Below are positions 17,573 to 26,653 of a stretch of 64,000 nt of DNA, piece by piece. The translations under genes were made by a program, and so were the position numbers. The DNA comes from DUOA01 sp012839095 (GTDB lineage: Bacteria > Bacillota > Clostridia > Caldicoprobacterales > DTU083), in the NCBI GenBank assembly GCA_050951505.1, contig JBMNJE010000013.1, positions 150,577 through 214,576 of the forward strand, read 5' to 3'. Under the pieces are notes generated by a model. It did no database searches. It had not been told where the DNA came from and saw only the letters and a program-made list of their open reading frames with translations. Each line of letters begins with the position of its first letter. Within the stretch, counting starts at the first letter, position 1.

Positions 17573-17692
17573 GACAAAAAATAAAGCTTTATATTTACAT
17601 TTTTGATATAATATGGCGTGCATCTTTCCTATAATATAGAAAGAGTGCTATAATAAGAACAAAGTATAAAAAAACAACAGGGGGGACGTAAG

Positions 17693-18844
17693 ATGCAATA
17701 TCGCAAATTTGAAAAGCTGGGTATTGAATGCTCGGTTTTCGGAATCGGCTGCATGCGTCTGCCGCTCCTGCGAAACCCGGATGGCAGTACCAGCTATGAG
17801 AAGATTGATGAATCCGAAGCCATCCGAATGATTCGCCACGGAATAGACAATGGGGTCAACTATCTGGACACCGCCTATGGATATCACGGCGGCAACAGTG
17901 AGCGTCTGGTGGGCAAAGCCATAAAGGACGGCTACAGGGAGAAGATCAGGCTGGCAACCAAGCTGCCGGTCTGGCTTGCCAAGTCTTATGAAGATTTTGA
18001 TCGTCTGCTTAATGAGCAGCTTGCCCGGCTGGAGACAGACTATGTCGATTTTTATCTGCTTCATTCACTGAACAAGAATTCCTGGGAGAAGGTCCGGGAC
18101 ATGGGTGTGCTGGACTGGCTGGATAAGACAGCAGCAGACGGCCGTATTCGTTATCCCGGCTTTTCCTTCCATGACGAGTTTCCGGTTTTCAGGGATATAA
18201 TCGATTCCTACGATTGGAAAATGTGTCAGATACAGCTTAATATTCTGGATGATAACTATCAGGCCGGGGTAAAGGGGCTTAAATATGCAGCCTCCAAGGG
18301 AATCCCGGTGGTTGTCATGGAGCCTTTGAGAGGAGGAAAGCTGGCATCTGCTCCGCCTGACATTATGGAACTGTGGAATCAGGCCGGCAGCAGCCGTTCT
18401 CCGGTGGAGTGGGCTTTTCGCTGGCTGTACAACTTCCCCGAGATAAAGGTAATCCTGAGCGGTGTCAGCACTATGGAGCAGCTTCAGGACAATATTCGCA
18501 TTTTTGGTAAAGCCCTTCCCAATTGCCTGAGCCGGGATGAGCTGGATTTGGTTAGAAAGGTAAAGGAACGGTATGAGAGCAAAACCAAAGTGGATTGTAC
18601 ATCCTGTGAATACTGCATGCCCTGTCCCAATGGAGTGTCCATACCGGGTATATTTAGTATCTGGAACGACTCTTCCATATTCGGCATGACCGACGGACAT
18701 CTGAACCGATACAACAAGTTAATATCGGATGAGAAAGACGCCTCCAGGTGCATTGAATGCGGAGAATGTGAAACAGCCTGCCCTCAGAGCATAGATATTA
18801 TTGATAAGCTGAAGGAGGCGGATGAGGCCTTAAGGGAAGTCTAA
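17693..18844 (+). CDS. Aldo/keto reductase with C-terminal 4Fe-4S ferredoxin domain
   Basis: 383 residues. The aldo/keto reductase TIM barrel (about 1-280) shows FGIGCMRLPLL, LDTAYGYHGGNSE with the catalytic Asp/Tyr, LATKLPVW containing the catalytic Lys, and YLLHSLNKNSW. The C-terminal region carries CTSCEYCMPCPNGV and CIECGECETACPQSI, two ferredoxin-type cysteine sets, so electrons may be exchanged with iron-sulfur carriers. This clostridial fusion is common and the substrates are unknown. ATG 17693 has GGGGGGAC upstream. It is the only plus-strand gene between 3 and 30 kb and starts next to the DnaA-box cluster. Confidence 0.93.
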   Translation: MQYRKFEKLGIECSVFGIGCMRLPLLRNPDGSTSYEKIDESEAIRMIRHGIDNGVNYLDTAYGYHGGNSERLVGKAIKDGYREKIRLATKLPVWLAKSYEDFDRLLNEQLARLETDYVDFYLLHSLNKNSWEKVRDMGVLDWLDKTAADGRIRYPGFSFHDEFPVFRDIIDSYDWKMCQIQLNILDDNYQAGVKGLKYAASKGIPVVVMEPLRGGKLASAPPDIMELWNQAGSSRSPVEWAFRWLYNFPEIKVILSGVSTMEQLQDNIRIFGKALPNCLSRDELDLVRKVKERYESKTKVDCTSCEYCMPCPNGVSIPGIFSIWNDSSIFGMTDGHLNRYNKLISDEKDASRCIECGECETACPQSIDIIDKLKEADEALREV

Positions 18845-18862
18845 GAAGCAGAGGGCTTTCAA

Positions 18863-19648
18863 TCAGGCGGTGAGTTCCATGGAAAGCTTGTCAGCCACCA
18901 GGGCAATAAACTCACCGTTGGTAGGCTTATCGTTTTTATCGTATACAACATACCCAAACAATTGATTGATATTTTCAACCTTGCCCCGGCTCCAGGCTAC
19001 ATCGATGGAGTGCCGGATTGCCCGTTCCACCTTGCTGGGCGTGGTATTGAATTTTCTGGAGATGCCGGGATAGAGCTCCTTTGTTATCCGGTTGATTATA
19101 TCATTGTCCTCCACTACCATCTTAATGGCTTCCCTGAGGAAATGATAGCCTTTGATATGAGCAGGAATTCCAATGGCAAGAAAGATATTGGTGATTCTTT
19201 CTTCCAGGTTGATTTGCCTGCTCTTGTTATTATTTGATGCGGAAGGAACAGGCCTGCCGATGACCGGTGAGGGAGAACCGGACAATTCCCGTATGCGGTT
19301 TAATATCAGCTCAAAATCGAAGGGTTTGACCATATAGTATTTTGCCCCCAGGTTGATGGCCCTTCGGATTAGCTCCTCCTGCCCTACCGCTGACAGGCAG
19401 ATAATTGAAGGCATGTAATCAGAGCTGCTGCTGAAGTGCTCCAGTATGCTGAGGCCGTCCGTATGCGGCATAATCATATCCAACAATACAACATCGGGTC
19501 GGACAGCCTTTATCAGCTCCAATCCCCTGCTTCCGTCGCCGGCTGTGCCTGCAACCTCCATATCCTCTTCCCTGCCTATATAGGAAGACATGATTTCACG
19601 GATATGGGGGTTGTCATCGATTACCACTACTCTGATCTTTGCATTCAT
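18863..19648 (-). CDS. spo0A: Sporulation transcription factor Spo0A
   Basis: Master response regulator of sporulation. 261 residues: receiver domain at about 5-118, with acidic pocket VVIDDN, phospho-acceptor Asp in VVLLDMIMP (about 56), and conserved Lys in MVKPFDF. After a short linker, the C-terminal effector domain (about 150-261) carries the family recognition region TPSKVERAIRHSIDVAWSRG. ATG 19648 has AGGAGG with 8-base spacing. An 0A box lies about 80 bases upstream, consistent with autoregulation. The gene converges with the aldo/keto reductase, 18 bases apart. Confidence 0.98.
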   Translation of the reverse strand: MNAKIRVVVIDDNPHIREIMSSYIGREEDMEVAGTAGDGSRGLELIKAVRPDVVLLDMIMPHTDGLSILEHFSSSSDYMPSIICLSAVGQEELIRRAINLGAKYYMVKPFDFELILNRIRELSGSPSPVIGRPVPSASNNNKSRQINLEERITNIFLAIGIPAHIKGYHFLREAIKMVVEDNDIINRITKELYPGISRKFNTTPSKVERAIRHSIDVAWSRGKVENINQLFGYVVYDKNDKPTNGEFIALVADKLSMELTA

Positions 19649-19729
19649 ATCCTTTCCTCCTCATTAGTTTACATTTGTCAGCAGGTTTTTCCATTATCAG
19701 ACCTGCTTAGTCAATTTACCAAAATATAA

Positions 19730-19736
19730 TGTCGAA
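19730..19736. promoter_or_regulatory. 0A box upstream of spo0A
   Basis: Exact TGTCGAA. On the minus strand it lies just downstream of a TATAAT (about 19753-19748). In B. subtilis spo0A is controlled by Spo0A boxes, so this fits autoregulation. Confidence 0.6.
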
Positions 19737-19822
19737 TACTGTTAATTATAGAAATTTATGGTAAATCTACTTCTTTTATCATAACATATTGGGAGGAATT
19801 TTTAAATAGAAAATTGAAAAAT

Positions 19823-20968
19823 TCAATAAGGATATGCAATATTTCCGGTAGCAGCATCGATATACAGGAGCCAGTAACCTGCTCCGTATCCGTTTTTTAC
19901 GGGCAGCCATCGGGAGAATCCATGCATGGACATTGGGGGAAGTGCACTGTAAATACCCGGTATTCCATATACAACGTATTCCACCTTTCCCTTGCTGCGG
20001 ACCAGCCCTACCAGGTAATGATCAAGCCGCCAGCCATCCCTGCCGTAAAGGTAAGCAGGATAATCAGACCAATATTGGGGATAAACTGTTTCATGGCGGC
20101 TTTCCAGCCGAATCCAGTCCACTTCACCAATGACATCATCAAAGGGAGTCACCTTTTTATGCCTGTCAAATAACCGGTTGTAGTATTCTTCAGCCTGACT
20201 CCAATAGGGGGCAGCCTCCGGCTGCATGCTGCAGTATGGAGCGCTTCTCTCATCGGGTTCCTGATGGTCATGCTCCCACTCCCCCTCCTCTGCTTCCCCT
20301 GAGGCTTCCGACAAGGAAAATTCCAATTCTTCTTCCTTCTCTTCACCCTCATATATATAGCTGATGTCCGGCGGTACGAAATTCAGAAGCTCGGGATTTA
20401 TTGAATCTTCCTGGATTTCGTCAGGCTGAGCATTCATATTAGTCTCAAGATCACTATTCTCTCTTTCCGGTCCGGATATTGCAAAAAGCCCTCCGTCCTG
20501 CAGCGTCCTGTACATCTGCGTCAGCTGACGCCTTACCCTCCCGGACCAGTCCAAATCCACCCTTTTATCGGAATAACCAATCAAGGGACAGCCAAGAAGG
20601 TCATTTCTGTCCAGAGTCCTCTCAACAACAGCCAATGCATGATAATCACCGATTCTGTTCCCCGTTTCCTTAACATCATTGGGATCAAAGGAAATCTCGT
20701 ATTCTCCCCGTCCGTTATCAGGCAGCTGTATGCTGGTAAGCTTAACAGGTTCCACATCTGAACTTCCTGAAACCAGAACAACGTCATATATTGCCCGCTT
20801 CGGATCTGCCGGCCTCATATCCTGTATGTAAAGCTGTATTCTGCCGCTTCTGTTTCTGATTTCCAGCTTACCGTAGCCTGCAGGCTCTCTTCCGTCACGC
20901 AGGCTGTATCCGCTGTCATGTGCCTTCAATATGATAAAGGACCGATGGAATTGGCGTTTGCTCAACAT
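19823..20968 (-). CDS. Uncharacterised clostridial protein next to spo0A
   Basis: 381 residues, no named family recognised. The N-terminal part (1-150) is beta-rich: FHRSFIILK.HDSGYSLRDGREPAGYGKLEIRNRSGRIQLYIQ resembles a carbohydrate- or protein-binding sandwich. A long acidic Glu/Asp-rich low-complexity stretch follows (about 170-265). A compact C-terminal domain (about 280-381) has many aromatic residues (YPQYWSDYPAYLYGRDGW) and ends in WLLYIDAATGNIAYPY. There is no signal peptide. The start is ATG 20968 with AAAGGAGAGG upstream; a longer frame would add 25 residues without a ribosome-binding site. It lies between rsmA and spo0A, and a sporulation role is only a guess. Confidence 0.8.
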   Translation of the reverse strand: MLSKRQFHRSFIILKAHDSGYSLRDGREPAGYGKLEIRNRSGRIQLYIQDMRPADPKRAIYDVVLVSGSSDVEPVKLTSIQLPDNGRGEYEISFDPNDVKETGNRIGDYHALAVVERTLDRNDLLGCPLIGYSDKRVDLDWSGRVRRQLTQMYRTLQDGGLFAISGPERENSDLETNMNAQPDEIQEDSINPELLNFVPPDISYIYEGEEKEEELEFSLSEASGEAEEGEWEHDHQEPDERSAPYCSMQPEAAPYWSQAEEYYNRLFDRHKKVTPFDDVIGEVDWIRLESRHETVYPQYWSDYPAYLYGRDGWRLDHYLVGLVRSKGKVEYVVYGIPGIYSALPPMSMHGFSRWLPVKNGYGAGYWLLYIDAATGNIAYPY

Positions 20969-21098
20969 AATACCTCTCCTTTCTCTTAGTCCAGTTTCCT
21001 CTGCCGGATGTCCAAAAAACGCCCTGCCGATATACTTATCCATACTAATATATGAAAGAGAAAGGAAAAAGTACCCTGTCAGCCGGAATCTTGCTGAA

Positions 21099-21127
21099 TA
21101 AAAAAATCCAACGGTTATGCCGTCGGA
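21099..21127 (-). terminator. Terminator overlapping the rsmA stop codon
   Basis: Minus-strand stem TCCGACGG / CCGTTGGA (one G-U pair) followed by TTTTTTT. The 5' arm is within the last rsmA codons and the TAA stop (21117-21115) is in the loop. Confidence 0.8.
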
Positions 21128-21990
21128 CTTTGGTGTGTTATGAGGTTGCTTATGGCAGCCAGTTCTTCCAGGGTAAGGGTCTCACCCCTTCTTACCGGGT
21201 CTATGCCTATCCCGGACAGGCTTTCTCCCAGGGCTGCCTTGCCCAGGGGGCTTACACCGGCGGCAGACAAAGTATTTAGCAGGGTCTTTCGCCGCTGGGC
21301 AAAGACTGCCTTTACCACCTTAAAAAACATGGCTGTGCTCTTCACTTCCACAGCAGGCCTGCTCCGTCTTTCCAATGTAATAATCATGGAATCCACTTTC
21401 GGAGGAGGCATGAATACACCGGAGGGCACCCTGCCAATTAAACGGGGCCTGGTATAAAACTGCACTGCCACACTGAGGGCTCCATAATCCTTGCTGCCCG
21501 GTCCGGCAGCCATTCTTTCCGCCACTTCCTTCTGGATCATAACGGTGATGGAGGTATAGGGCCGCTCTTCTTCCAGAAAGCGCATAATAATGGGCGTTGT
21601 AATGTAATAGGGCAGGTTGGCGACAATTTTGAAGGGCCTTCCGCCAAGAGCATCCCGAAGGAGGAGATCCAGATCCAATTTAAGGATGTCACCATGAATA
21701 ACCTTCACATTGTCAAAGTCTCCCAGGGTCTCCTCCAGGATGGGCAAGAGTGAACGATCGATCTCTACCGCAACCACCCTTTCTGCCTGCCCGGCCAATG
21801 CAGCAGTCAGAGTGCCTACACCCGGTCCGATTTCCAAAATGACATCTTCCCGGGTGACTGCCGCCCCTTTTATTATCTTCTGCAGAATATTTTCATCGAT
21901 AAGGAAATTCTGACCCAGGCTCCTGCTGAAGTTAAATCCATGCCTTGACAGGAGCTCCTTCAGGTATCTGGGCGATGTCAATGGGTTCAT
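21115..21990 (-). CDS. rsmA: 16S rRNA (adenine1518/1519-N6)-dimethyltransferase
   Basis: KsgA/RsmA dimethylates two adjacent adenines in helix 45 of 16S rRNA during 30S maturation. 291 residues: SLGQNFLID at about 24-32, SAM-binding EIGPGVGTLT at about 53-62, ANLPYYITTPI catalytic motif at about 125-135, and C-terminal helices with AVFAQRRKTLLNTL. ATG 21990 has AAGGAG upstream. In B. subtilis rnmV precedes it; here the 3D/G5 protein gene comes directly upstream and rnmV is absent. Confidence 0.97.
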   Translation of the reverse strand: MNPLTSPRYLKELLSRHGFNFSRSLGQNFLIDENILQKIIKGAAVTREDVILEIGPGVGTLTAALAGQAERVVAVEIDRSLLPILEETLGDFDNVKVIHGDILKLDLDLLLRDALGGRPFKIVANLPYYITTPIIMRFLEEERPYTSITVMIQKEVAERMAAGPGSKDYGALSVAVQFYTRPRLIGRVPSGVFMPPPKVDSMIITLERRSRPAVEVKSTAMFFKVVKAVFAQRRKTLLNTLSAAGVSPLGKAALGESLSGIGIDPVRRGETLTLEELAAISNLITHQSPTA

Positions 21991-22083
21991 ATCATTCTCC
22001 TTCCAAGCAGCAATGGCTGTAACCCTGCCTTCACAGGAAGAATTGCTCCCTGGTTCTTACATTATATACTGCCGCAAGCAAAT

Positions 22084-22107
22084 AAAAAAGGCAGATCTGC
22101 ATCTGCC
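22084..22107 (-). terminator. Terminator after the 3D/G5 gene
   Basis: Stem GGCAGAT / ATCTGCC followed on the minus strand by TTTTTT, 26 bases after the stop codon. Confidence 0.88.
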
Positions 22108-22133
22108 TTAAATTTTTCTTTTACTTACCGGAT

Positions 22134-23198
22134 TTATTTTCTGATAAAATAGACGGTAACACTTCGCCTTCCCCATGCTCTGGTCAGCTGTGTATTGTCC
22201 ATATAGATGTCTATTTTGTTGCCTTTGATGGCTCCGCCCCGATCCTCCACAGTGAAGACACCGCTGATGCTGACCCCGCGCTGTGCCCAGAATTTGACCA
22301 GCTCCGGAATATAAACCTTGGTACCAATTGGAATATCGGGCGGCGCAGCTATGGTGTGATATGACTTGACCTTTTTTCCGCTGGATGTTACTCCATAATA
22401 CCTGTCACCGGGATTCTTCCCTGTGGATTCATAACCTGCCGTATAGGCAGTTGCTGTCATCTTCCGCACTTTGGAATAGCGGAAGGAGTCTCCGCGGGAG
22501 TTGGTTATCCTCTTTACCGTGCCCTTTTCCACTATGCGGTTTACCGGTTCCGCTTTTACTGATTCGCTTACCAGCTGCCGATCTATTTCCACACCGTCCT
22601 GGTAGGTAACCAGTATCCTTCTTTCCAGCTCACCTTGTTGTCCTTCCTGTACTACCCTGCTTGTTCCCTCATCCATACTGTTGTTCTTCTTGGTGACCAC
22701 CTGATAAGGAATGGCCTCGGTCTCAATCTGTACCTCTTCATCTATTCGTGTAATGGTTATACGGTCGTATGGTTTTACCGACATATACAGGGGGTAGTTA
22801 ATCAAATCCTTTTCCCGTAATTCAACACTTGCTTTTCCAAGCATATCCCTTACGGTTCCTCCGGTTACATAAAGCACTTTCTCCCTTCCGTCTGCTTCTA
22901 CAGTCACGGTCATGGCCCGGGTTATATTAATCTCTGTGCCATCCTCCAATGCTTCATCGAGAGCCGGTGTGATTTCATCCCCCGGGCCCAGGGTGATGTC
23001 ATATCGATTCAGCAGCTGCTCTACATTGGTGTCATAAGTAGTAATCTCTACACGATAACCATCGTCGTCCAGTGTGACATGTTTTGCCATGTCCTGTACG
23101 TAATGGGTTAGTTTGACTGTTGCCACTGCGGCAATAGTCAGGGCTGCCAGGAATAAGATGGAACTCTTAATCCAGAAGCCCCTCTTGTGTGAGTCCAT
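22134..23198 (-). CDS. YabE-like cell wall protein: DUF348, G5 and 3D domains
   Basis: 354 residues. One N-terminal membrane segment (about 11-30), DUF348-type repeats (about 50-190, each with a long YDTNVEQLLNRYDI-like helix), a G5 domain (about 190-265), and a C-terminal 3D domain (about 270-354). The 3D domain carries the three conserved Asp positions of the lytic-transglycosylase-like fold (AYTAG, IGTKVYIP, VEDRGGAIKGNKIDIYMD). This matches B. subtilis YabE and the Rpf-like stationary-phase muralytic proteins. The start is ATG 23198 with AAGGAGG; an upstream 31-residue extension is unsupported. It is conserved between tatD and rsmA. Confidence 0.92.
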   Translation of the reverse strand: MDSHKRGFWIKSSILFLAALTIAAVATVKLTHYVQDMAKHVTLDDDGYRVEITTYDTNVEQLLNRYDITLGPGDEITPALDEALEDGTEINITRAMTVTVEADGREKVLYVTGGTVRDMLGKASVELREKDLINYPLYMSVKPYDRITITRIDEEVQIETEAIPYQVVTKKNNSMDEGTSRVVQEGQQGELERRILVTYQDGVEIDRQLVSESVKAEPVNRIVEKGTVKRITNSRGDSFRYSKVRKMTATAYTAGYESTGKNPGDRYYGVTSSGKKVKSYHTIAAPPDIPIGTKVYIPELVKFWAQRGVSISGVFTVEDRGGAIKGNKIDIYMDNTQLTRAWGRRSVTVYFIRK

Positions 23199-23249
23199 GT
23201 TCAACCTCCTTCTAAATAATCGGAAAATCATTAAGGTGAGGATGGAGTA

Positions 23250-23278
23250 ATTGTAATATATTCTTAATATATTGTCAA
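23250..23278 (-). promoter_or_regulatory. Sigma-A type promoter of the 3D/G5 gene
   Basis: TTGACA (23278-23273), 17-base spacer, TACAAT (23255-23250), about 50 bases upstream of the start codon. Confidence 0.7.
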
Positions 23279-23410
23279 ACCTTTTTAACAATTGAAAAAG
23301 ATTCGCAATTCACTTGTTATATTATTCCATTTATTTCTTTTCATATACCAAAATGCACAAAGATTATACCGGTTATTGCTGTAATATACTGATAAACCAT
23401 GCCGGCATAC

Positions 23411-23444
23411 AAAAAAGAAGCCCTTAGGAATACAGTTCCTAAGG
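23411..23444 (-). terminator. Terminator after tatD
   Basis: Stem CCTTAGGAA / TTCCTAAGG with a 5-base loop, then GCTTCTTTTTTG on the minus strand, about 30 bases past the tatD stop. Confidence 0.85.
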
Positions 23445-23470
23445 ACTCCTCAAGAAAATTCATCGTATTT

Positions 23471-24241
23471 TTAAAGCTCTATGCCAAACAAGCGGCAGGC
23501 ATTTTTCCTGGTGATTTCAGCCACTTCCTCCATTTCCATGCCCCTTATTTCAGCAATCCGTTCCGCTACCAGACCTACCAGGCCGGGATCATTGCGCTTG
23601 CCCCTGTATGGGTGGGGGGCCAGATAAGGGCTGTCGGTTTCAATTAAGAGCCGGTCCAAATCGATGTTTTTCGCCACCTCCACCGGCTTGACCGCCTTCT
23701 TAAATGTAACAGGGCCGCCCAGTGAAATGTAAAAACCCATGTTCTGATAAATCTTTGCCATTTCCCAGCTTCCCGAATAACAATGCAGCACACAGCCCCT
23801 CAGCCTGGCGGCATATGCCTTCAGTATATCCATGGTATCACTGCCTGCATCCCGGCTGTGAATCACTACGGGCAGATCAGCAGAAACGGCCAGCTCCAGC
23901 TGATCTGCAAAGCGTTTTCTCTGGATGTCCCTGGGTGAATTGTCATAGTAGTAATCCAGGCCGATCTCTCCTATAGCAGCCACCTTGGGGTGCTTTGCCA
24001 TCTGCATAAGGTCATCCAGATCATTGTCTTTCATTTCCTGTGCATCATGAGGATGAACACCTACAGCAGCGTGAATAATTGGATATTGCTCAGCCAATGC
24101 TATGGACAGGCGGGAGGATTCCATATCCGCCCCCGCATTCAACAGATGGGATATACCGCGCTGCGGCAGGCCTTGAATCAGGGCCTGCCTGTCCGGGTCA
24201 AACCGCTTGTCGTCCAAATGGACATGACTGTCAAACAGCAT
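23471..24241 (-). CDS. tatD: TatD family metal-dependent hydrolase/DNase
   Basis: 256 residues with a TIM-barrel amidohydrolase fold. Metal ligands are visible in FDSHVHLDD (residues 3-11), GEIGLDYYYD (about 92-101), IHSRDA (about 127), HCYSGS (about 151) and ETDSPYLAP (about 202). TatD proteins are exo- or endodeoxyribonucleases; the cellular role in Firmicutes is not settled. ATG 24241 follows GAGGTGA. It starts 10 bases after metG and is co-transcribed with it, the order metG-tatD-yabE seen in Bacillus. Confidence 0.95.
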   Translation of the reverse strand: MLFDSHVHLDDKRFDPDRQALIQGLPQRGISHLLNAGADMESSRLSIALAEQYPIIHAAVGVHPHDAQEMKDNDLDDLMQMAKHPKVAAIGEIGLDYYYDNSPRDIQRKRFADQLELAVSADLPVVIHSRDAGSDTMDILKAYAARLRGCVLHCYSGSWEMAKIYQNMGFYISLGGPVTFKKAVKPVEVAKNIDLDRLLIETDSPYLAPHPYRGKRNDPGLVGLVAERIAEIRGMEMEEVAEITRKNACRLFGIEL

Positions 24242-24251
24242 GTACTCACCT

Positions 24252-26240
24252 CTACCGGACCTGTGATCCGCTCTCTATTTCTTCTGAAGCCGTTACCAGC
24301 ACCAGCTTCCCTCTTTCATCGGACGCTGCCAGAATCATGCCCTCGGATAGGATACCTCTCAGCTTCACGGGTTTCAGGTTTGCAACCAGGATGACAGACA
24401 TTCCTTCCAATTCCTCAGGACTGTAATGCTGAGCAATGCCGGAGACCACCTGGCGGGATTTCCCTCCCACATCCAAGGTCAGTTTCAAAAGCTTGTCAGC
24501 CTTTTCCACCCGCTCTGCCTTTACAACCCTTGCCACCCTCAAATCCACCTTGGCAAAGTCATCTATAGTTATCTCAGGCAGGATGTCCGGTGCCTGCCTA
24601 GAATCTGAATCTTCCTTTTCCGCTTTATCAGCTGCAGCCCGGACAGTCTCTTCCTGAAGCTTTTCCTGTCTTAATGCCTCCAAAGCTTCCAGTTCCTTTT
24701 CCGGATCCAATCTGGGGAAGATAACCTCCCCCCTCTTTACCCTGCTGCCGGCTTTCAGCCTGCCGAATTCCTTAAGGCTTTCCCAGGTTGTATCGCCACT
24801 GCTGCTTATCCCCAGCTGCTCCTGAATGCGGGGCGGAGTACGGGTCATGAAGGGCGAAATCAGCACGGATATAAAGCGCAGGGATTCCGCCAGATTATAA
24901 AGTACAGTGCCCAGCCTTGGACCATCGGATTCAGATTTTGCCAGCAGCCAGGGGGTGGTTTCATCTATATACTTGTTGCTTCTGGACACCAGCTTCCAGA
25001 TTTCCTGCAGGGCATTGCTGAACAAAAGCTCGTCCATAAGCTTCTCAACCCTGCCCGGGGTCTCCAGTGCAAGCTGCTTAAGTTCCGAATCCAGCTCTGT
25101 TTCCTCACTGCAGGGAGGAATAATTCCGTCAAAATACTTTTCAATCATGGCAACGGTACGGCTGAGAAGATTGCCCAGATCGTTGGCCAGATCGGAGTTG
25201 ATCCGACTGATCAGGGATTCGTTGGAAAAGACCCCATCAGAACCAAAGGGAACCTCCCTGAGCAGGAAATAGCGCAGGGCATCCAGGCCGTACCGCTTAA
25301 CCAGCACTGCGGGATCCACCACATTCCCCTTGGATTTTGACATCTTACCGCCTTCCAGAATCAGCCATCCATGGCCGAAAACCTGTTTGGGCAGGGGCTC
25401 ACCCAGGGCCATCAGCATAATGGGCCAGATGATGGTATGGAACCTGACAATTTCCTTACCCACCAGATGGACATCGGCCGGCCAGTAGCGATGAAATTTT
25501 TCCGGATTATCGGTCAGATAACCCAGAGCGGAAATATAATTGGATAATGCATCGATCCATACGTATATAACATGGTCCTTGTCAAAGGTGACCGGAATAC
25601 CCCATTTAAAGGATGTTCTCGAAACACAAAGATCCTCCAGACCCGGGCGAAGAAAATTGTTCAGCATCTCGTTCTGGCGGGACTGAGGCTGGATAAACTC
25701 CGGATGCTCCTCGATGTGCTTAATAAGCCGATCCTGGTATTTGGAAAGGCGGAAAAAATAGCTTTCCTCCCTGACCAGTTCCACCTGCCGCCCGCAATCA
25801 GGACAATTGCCCTCCTTCAGCTGATGCTGGGTCCAGAAGGACTCACAGGGAGTACAGTACCAGCCCTCGTATTCACTTTTGTAGATATCGCCCTGGTCAT
25901 ACAGCTTTTTGAAGATTTTCTGCACAACTTCCTCATGACGCCTGTCGGTGGTCCGTATAAAATCATCATAGCTGATATCCATCAGCTTCCACAATTCCTT
26001 TATCCCGGCCACAATATGGTCCACATACTGCTTGGGAGAAACATTGTTCTCCTGCGCTATCTTTTCAATTTTCTGCCCGTGCTCATCCGTTCCCGTCAGG
26101 AACATGACATCATAGCCCGTCATTCTTTTGAACCTGGCCATGGCATCTGCTGCCACGGTGGTGTAGGAGTGACCGATATGCAGTTTGTCACTGGGATAAT
26201 AAATGGGGGTTGTAATATAAAATGTTTGTTTCTCACTCAT
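24252..26240 (-). CDS. metG: Methionyl-tRNA synthetase
   Basis: 662 residues. The class I catalytic core has HIGHSYT at about 22-28, the zinc-binding pair CTPC...CPDC, and KMSKS near 300. The anticodon-binding helical domain and a C-terminal tRNA-binding EMAP/Trbp111-like domain (about 560-662) follow. The linker (about 510-560) is rich in Glu/Lys. The length and two-cysteine-pair zinc insert match the MetG type with the C-terminal dimerisation domain. A methionine T-box leader precedes it, so expression should rise when tRNA-Met is uncharged. tatD follows in the operon. Confidence 0.97.
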   Translation of the reverse strand: MSEKQTFYITTPIYYPSDKLHIGHSYTTVAADAMARFKRMTGYDVMFLTGTDEHGQKIEKIAQENNVSPKQYVDHIVAGIKELWKLMDISYDDFIRTTDRRHEEVVQKIFKKLYDQGDIYKSEYEGWYCTPCESFWTQHQLKEGNCPDCGRQVELVREESYFFRLSKYQDRLIKHIEEHPEFIQPQSRQNEMLNNFLRPGLEDLCVSRTSFKWGIPVTFDKDHVIYVWIDALSNYISALGYLTDNPEKFHRYWPADVHLVGKEIVRFHTIIWPIMLMALGEPLPKQVFGHGWLILEGGKMSKSKGNVVDPAVLVKRYGLDALRYFLLREVPFGSDGVFSNESLISRINSDLANDLGNLLSRTVAMIEKYFDGIIPPCSEETELDSELKQLALETPGRVEKLMDELLFSNALQEIWKLVSRSNKYIDETTPWLLAKSESDGPRLGTVLYNLAESLRFISVLISPFMTRTPPRIQEQLGISSSGDTTWESLKEFGRLKAGSRVKRGEVIFPRLDPEKELEALEALRQEKLQEETVRAAADKAEKEDSDSRQAPDILPEITIDDFAKVDLRVARVVKAERVEKADKLLKLTLDVGGKSRQVVSGIAQHYSPEELEGMSVILVANLKPVKLRGILSEGMILAASDERGKLVLVTASEEIESGSQVR

Positions 26241-26299
26241 AACTCATCTTTCCTTCCTCATAGACATTCTACCCAAGCGGGATTTCTTTCAAACCATAT

Positions 26300-26560
26300 A
26301 AAATAAGCCCCTCACACCTTTAGGGGCGAGGGGCACGCGGTACCACCCTAATTCGCTTCACAAAAGCAAAGCCTTGTTACAGTGACCTTCCAATCACCTG
26401 ATTTGATAACGGTATCTTCCGCAGCGGCCTACTTCCGCCTTCTGGCTTCCTTCAGCCGCTTCACTCCGGGGCCATCTTCAACAAATCTCCCTGCCGCCGG
26501 CTTTCACCTGACCCGGCTCTCTGTCGGGCAGTTCCATTTGCCTACTCTTCCCATCACTGT
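26300..26560 (-). promoter_or_regulatory. T-box leader of metG (methionine specifier)
   Basis: The minus strand contains the T-box core AGGGTGGTACCGCG (26349-26336). It is followed by a terminator stem GAGGGGC / GCCCCTC (26334-26328, 26313-26307) and TTATTTT. Upstream, the stem I specifier region reads GAAGATGGCCCCGGAGTG. ATG (26475-26473) sits at the specifier position, matching the gene's amino acid. Uncharged tRNA-Met pairing would favour antitermination. Confidence 0.92.
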
Positions 26561-26583
26561 GTTTCACTTATTATATTGTCATA

Positions 26584-26613
26584 ATTATAAACAGAAATAA
26601 TTGCATTTGTCAA
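26584..26613 (-). promoter_or_regulatory. Sigma-A promoter of the metG T-box operon
   Basis: Perfect TTGACA (26613-26608) and perfect TATAAT (26589-26584) separated by 18 bases, just upstream of the T-box. Confidence 0.8.
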
Positions 26614-26653
26614 CCGATGGAACCTGTTTCTCCCATTTCACAGAGGCAGGCCC

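Noticed and set aside
17466..17640. True replication origin (oriC)
   Set aside because: dnaA, dnaN and rpmH are absent, gene strand bias does not change here, and synteny points to an origin beyond the right edge. Kept as a DnaA-box cluster only.
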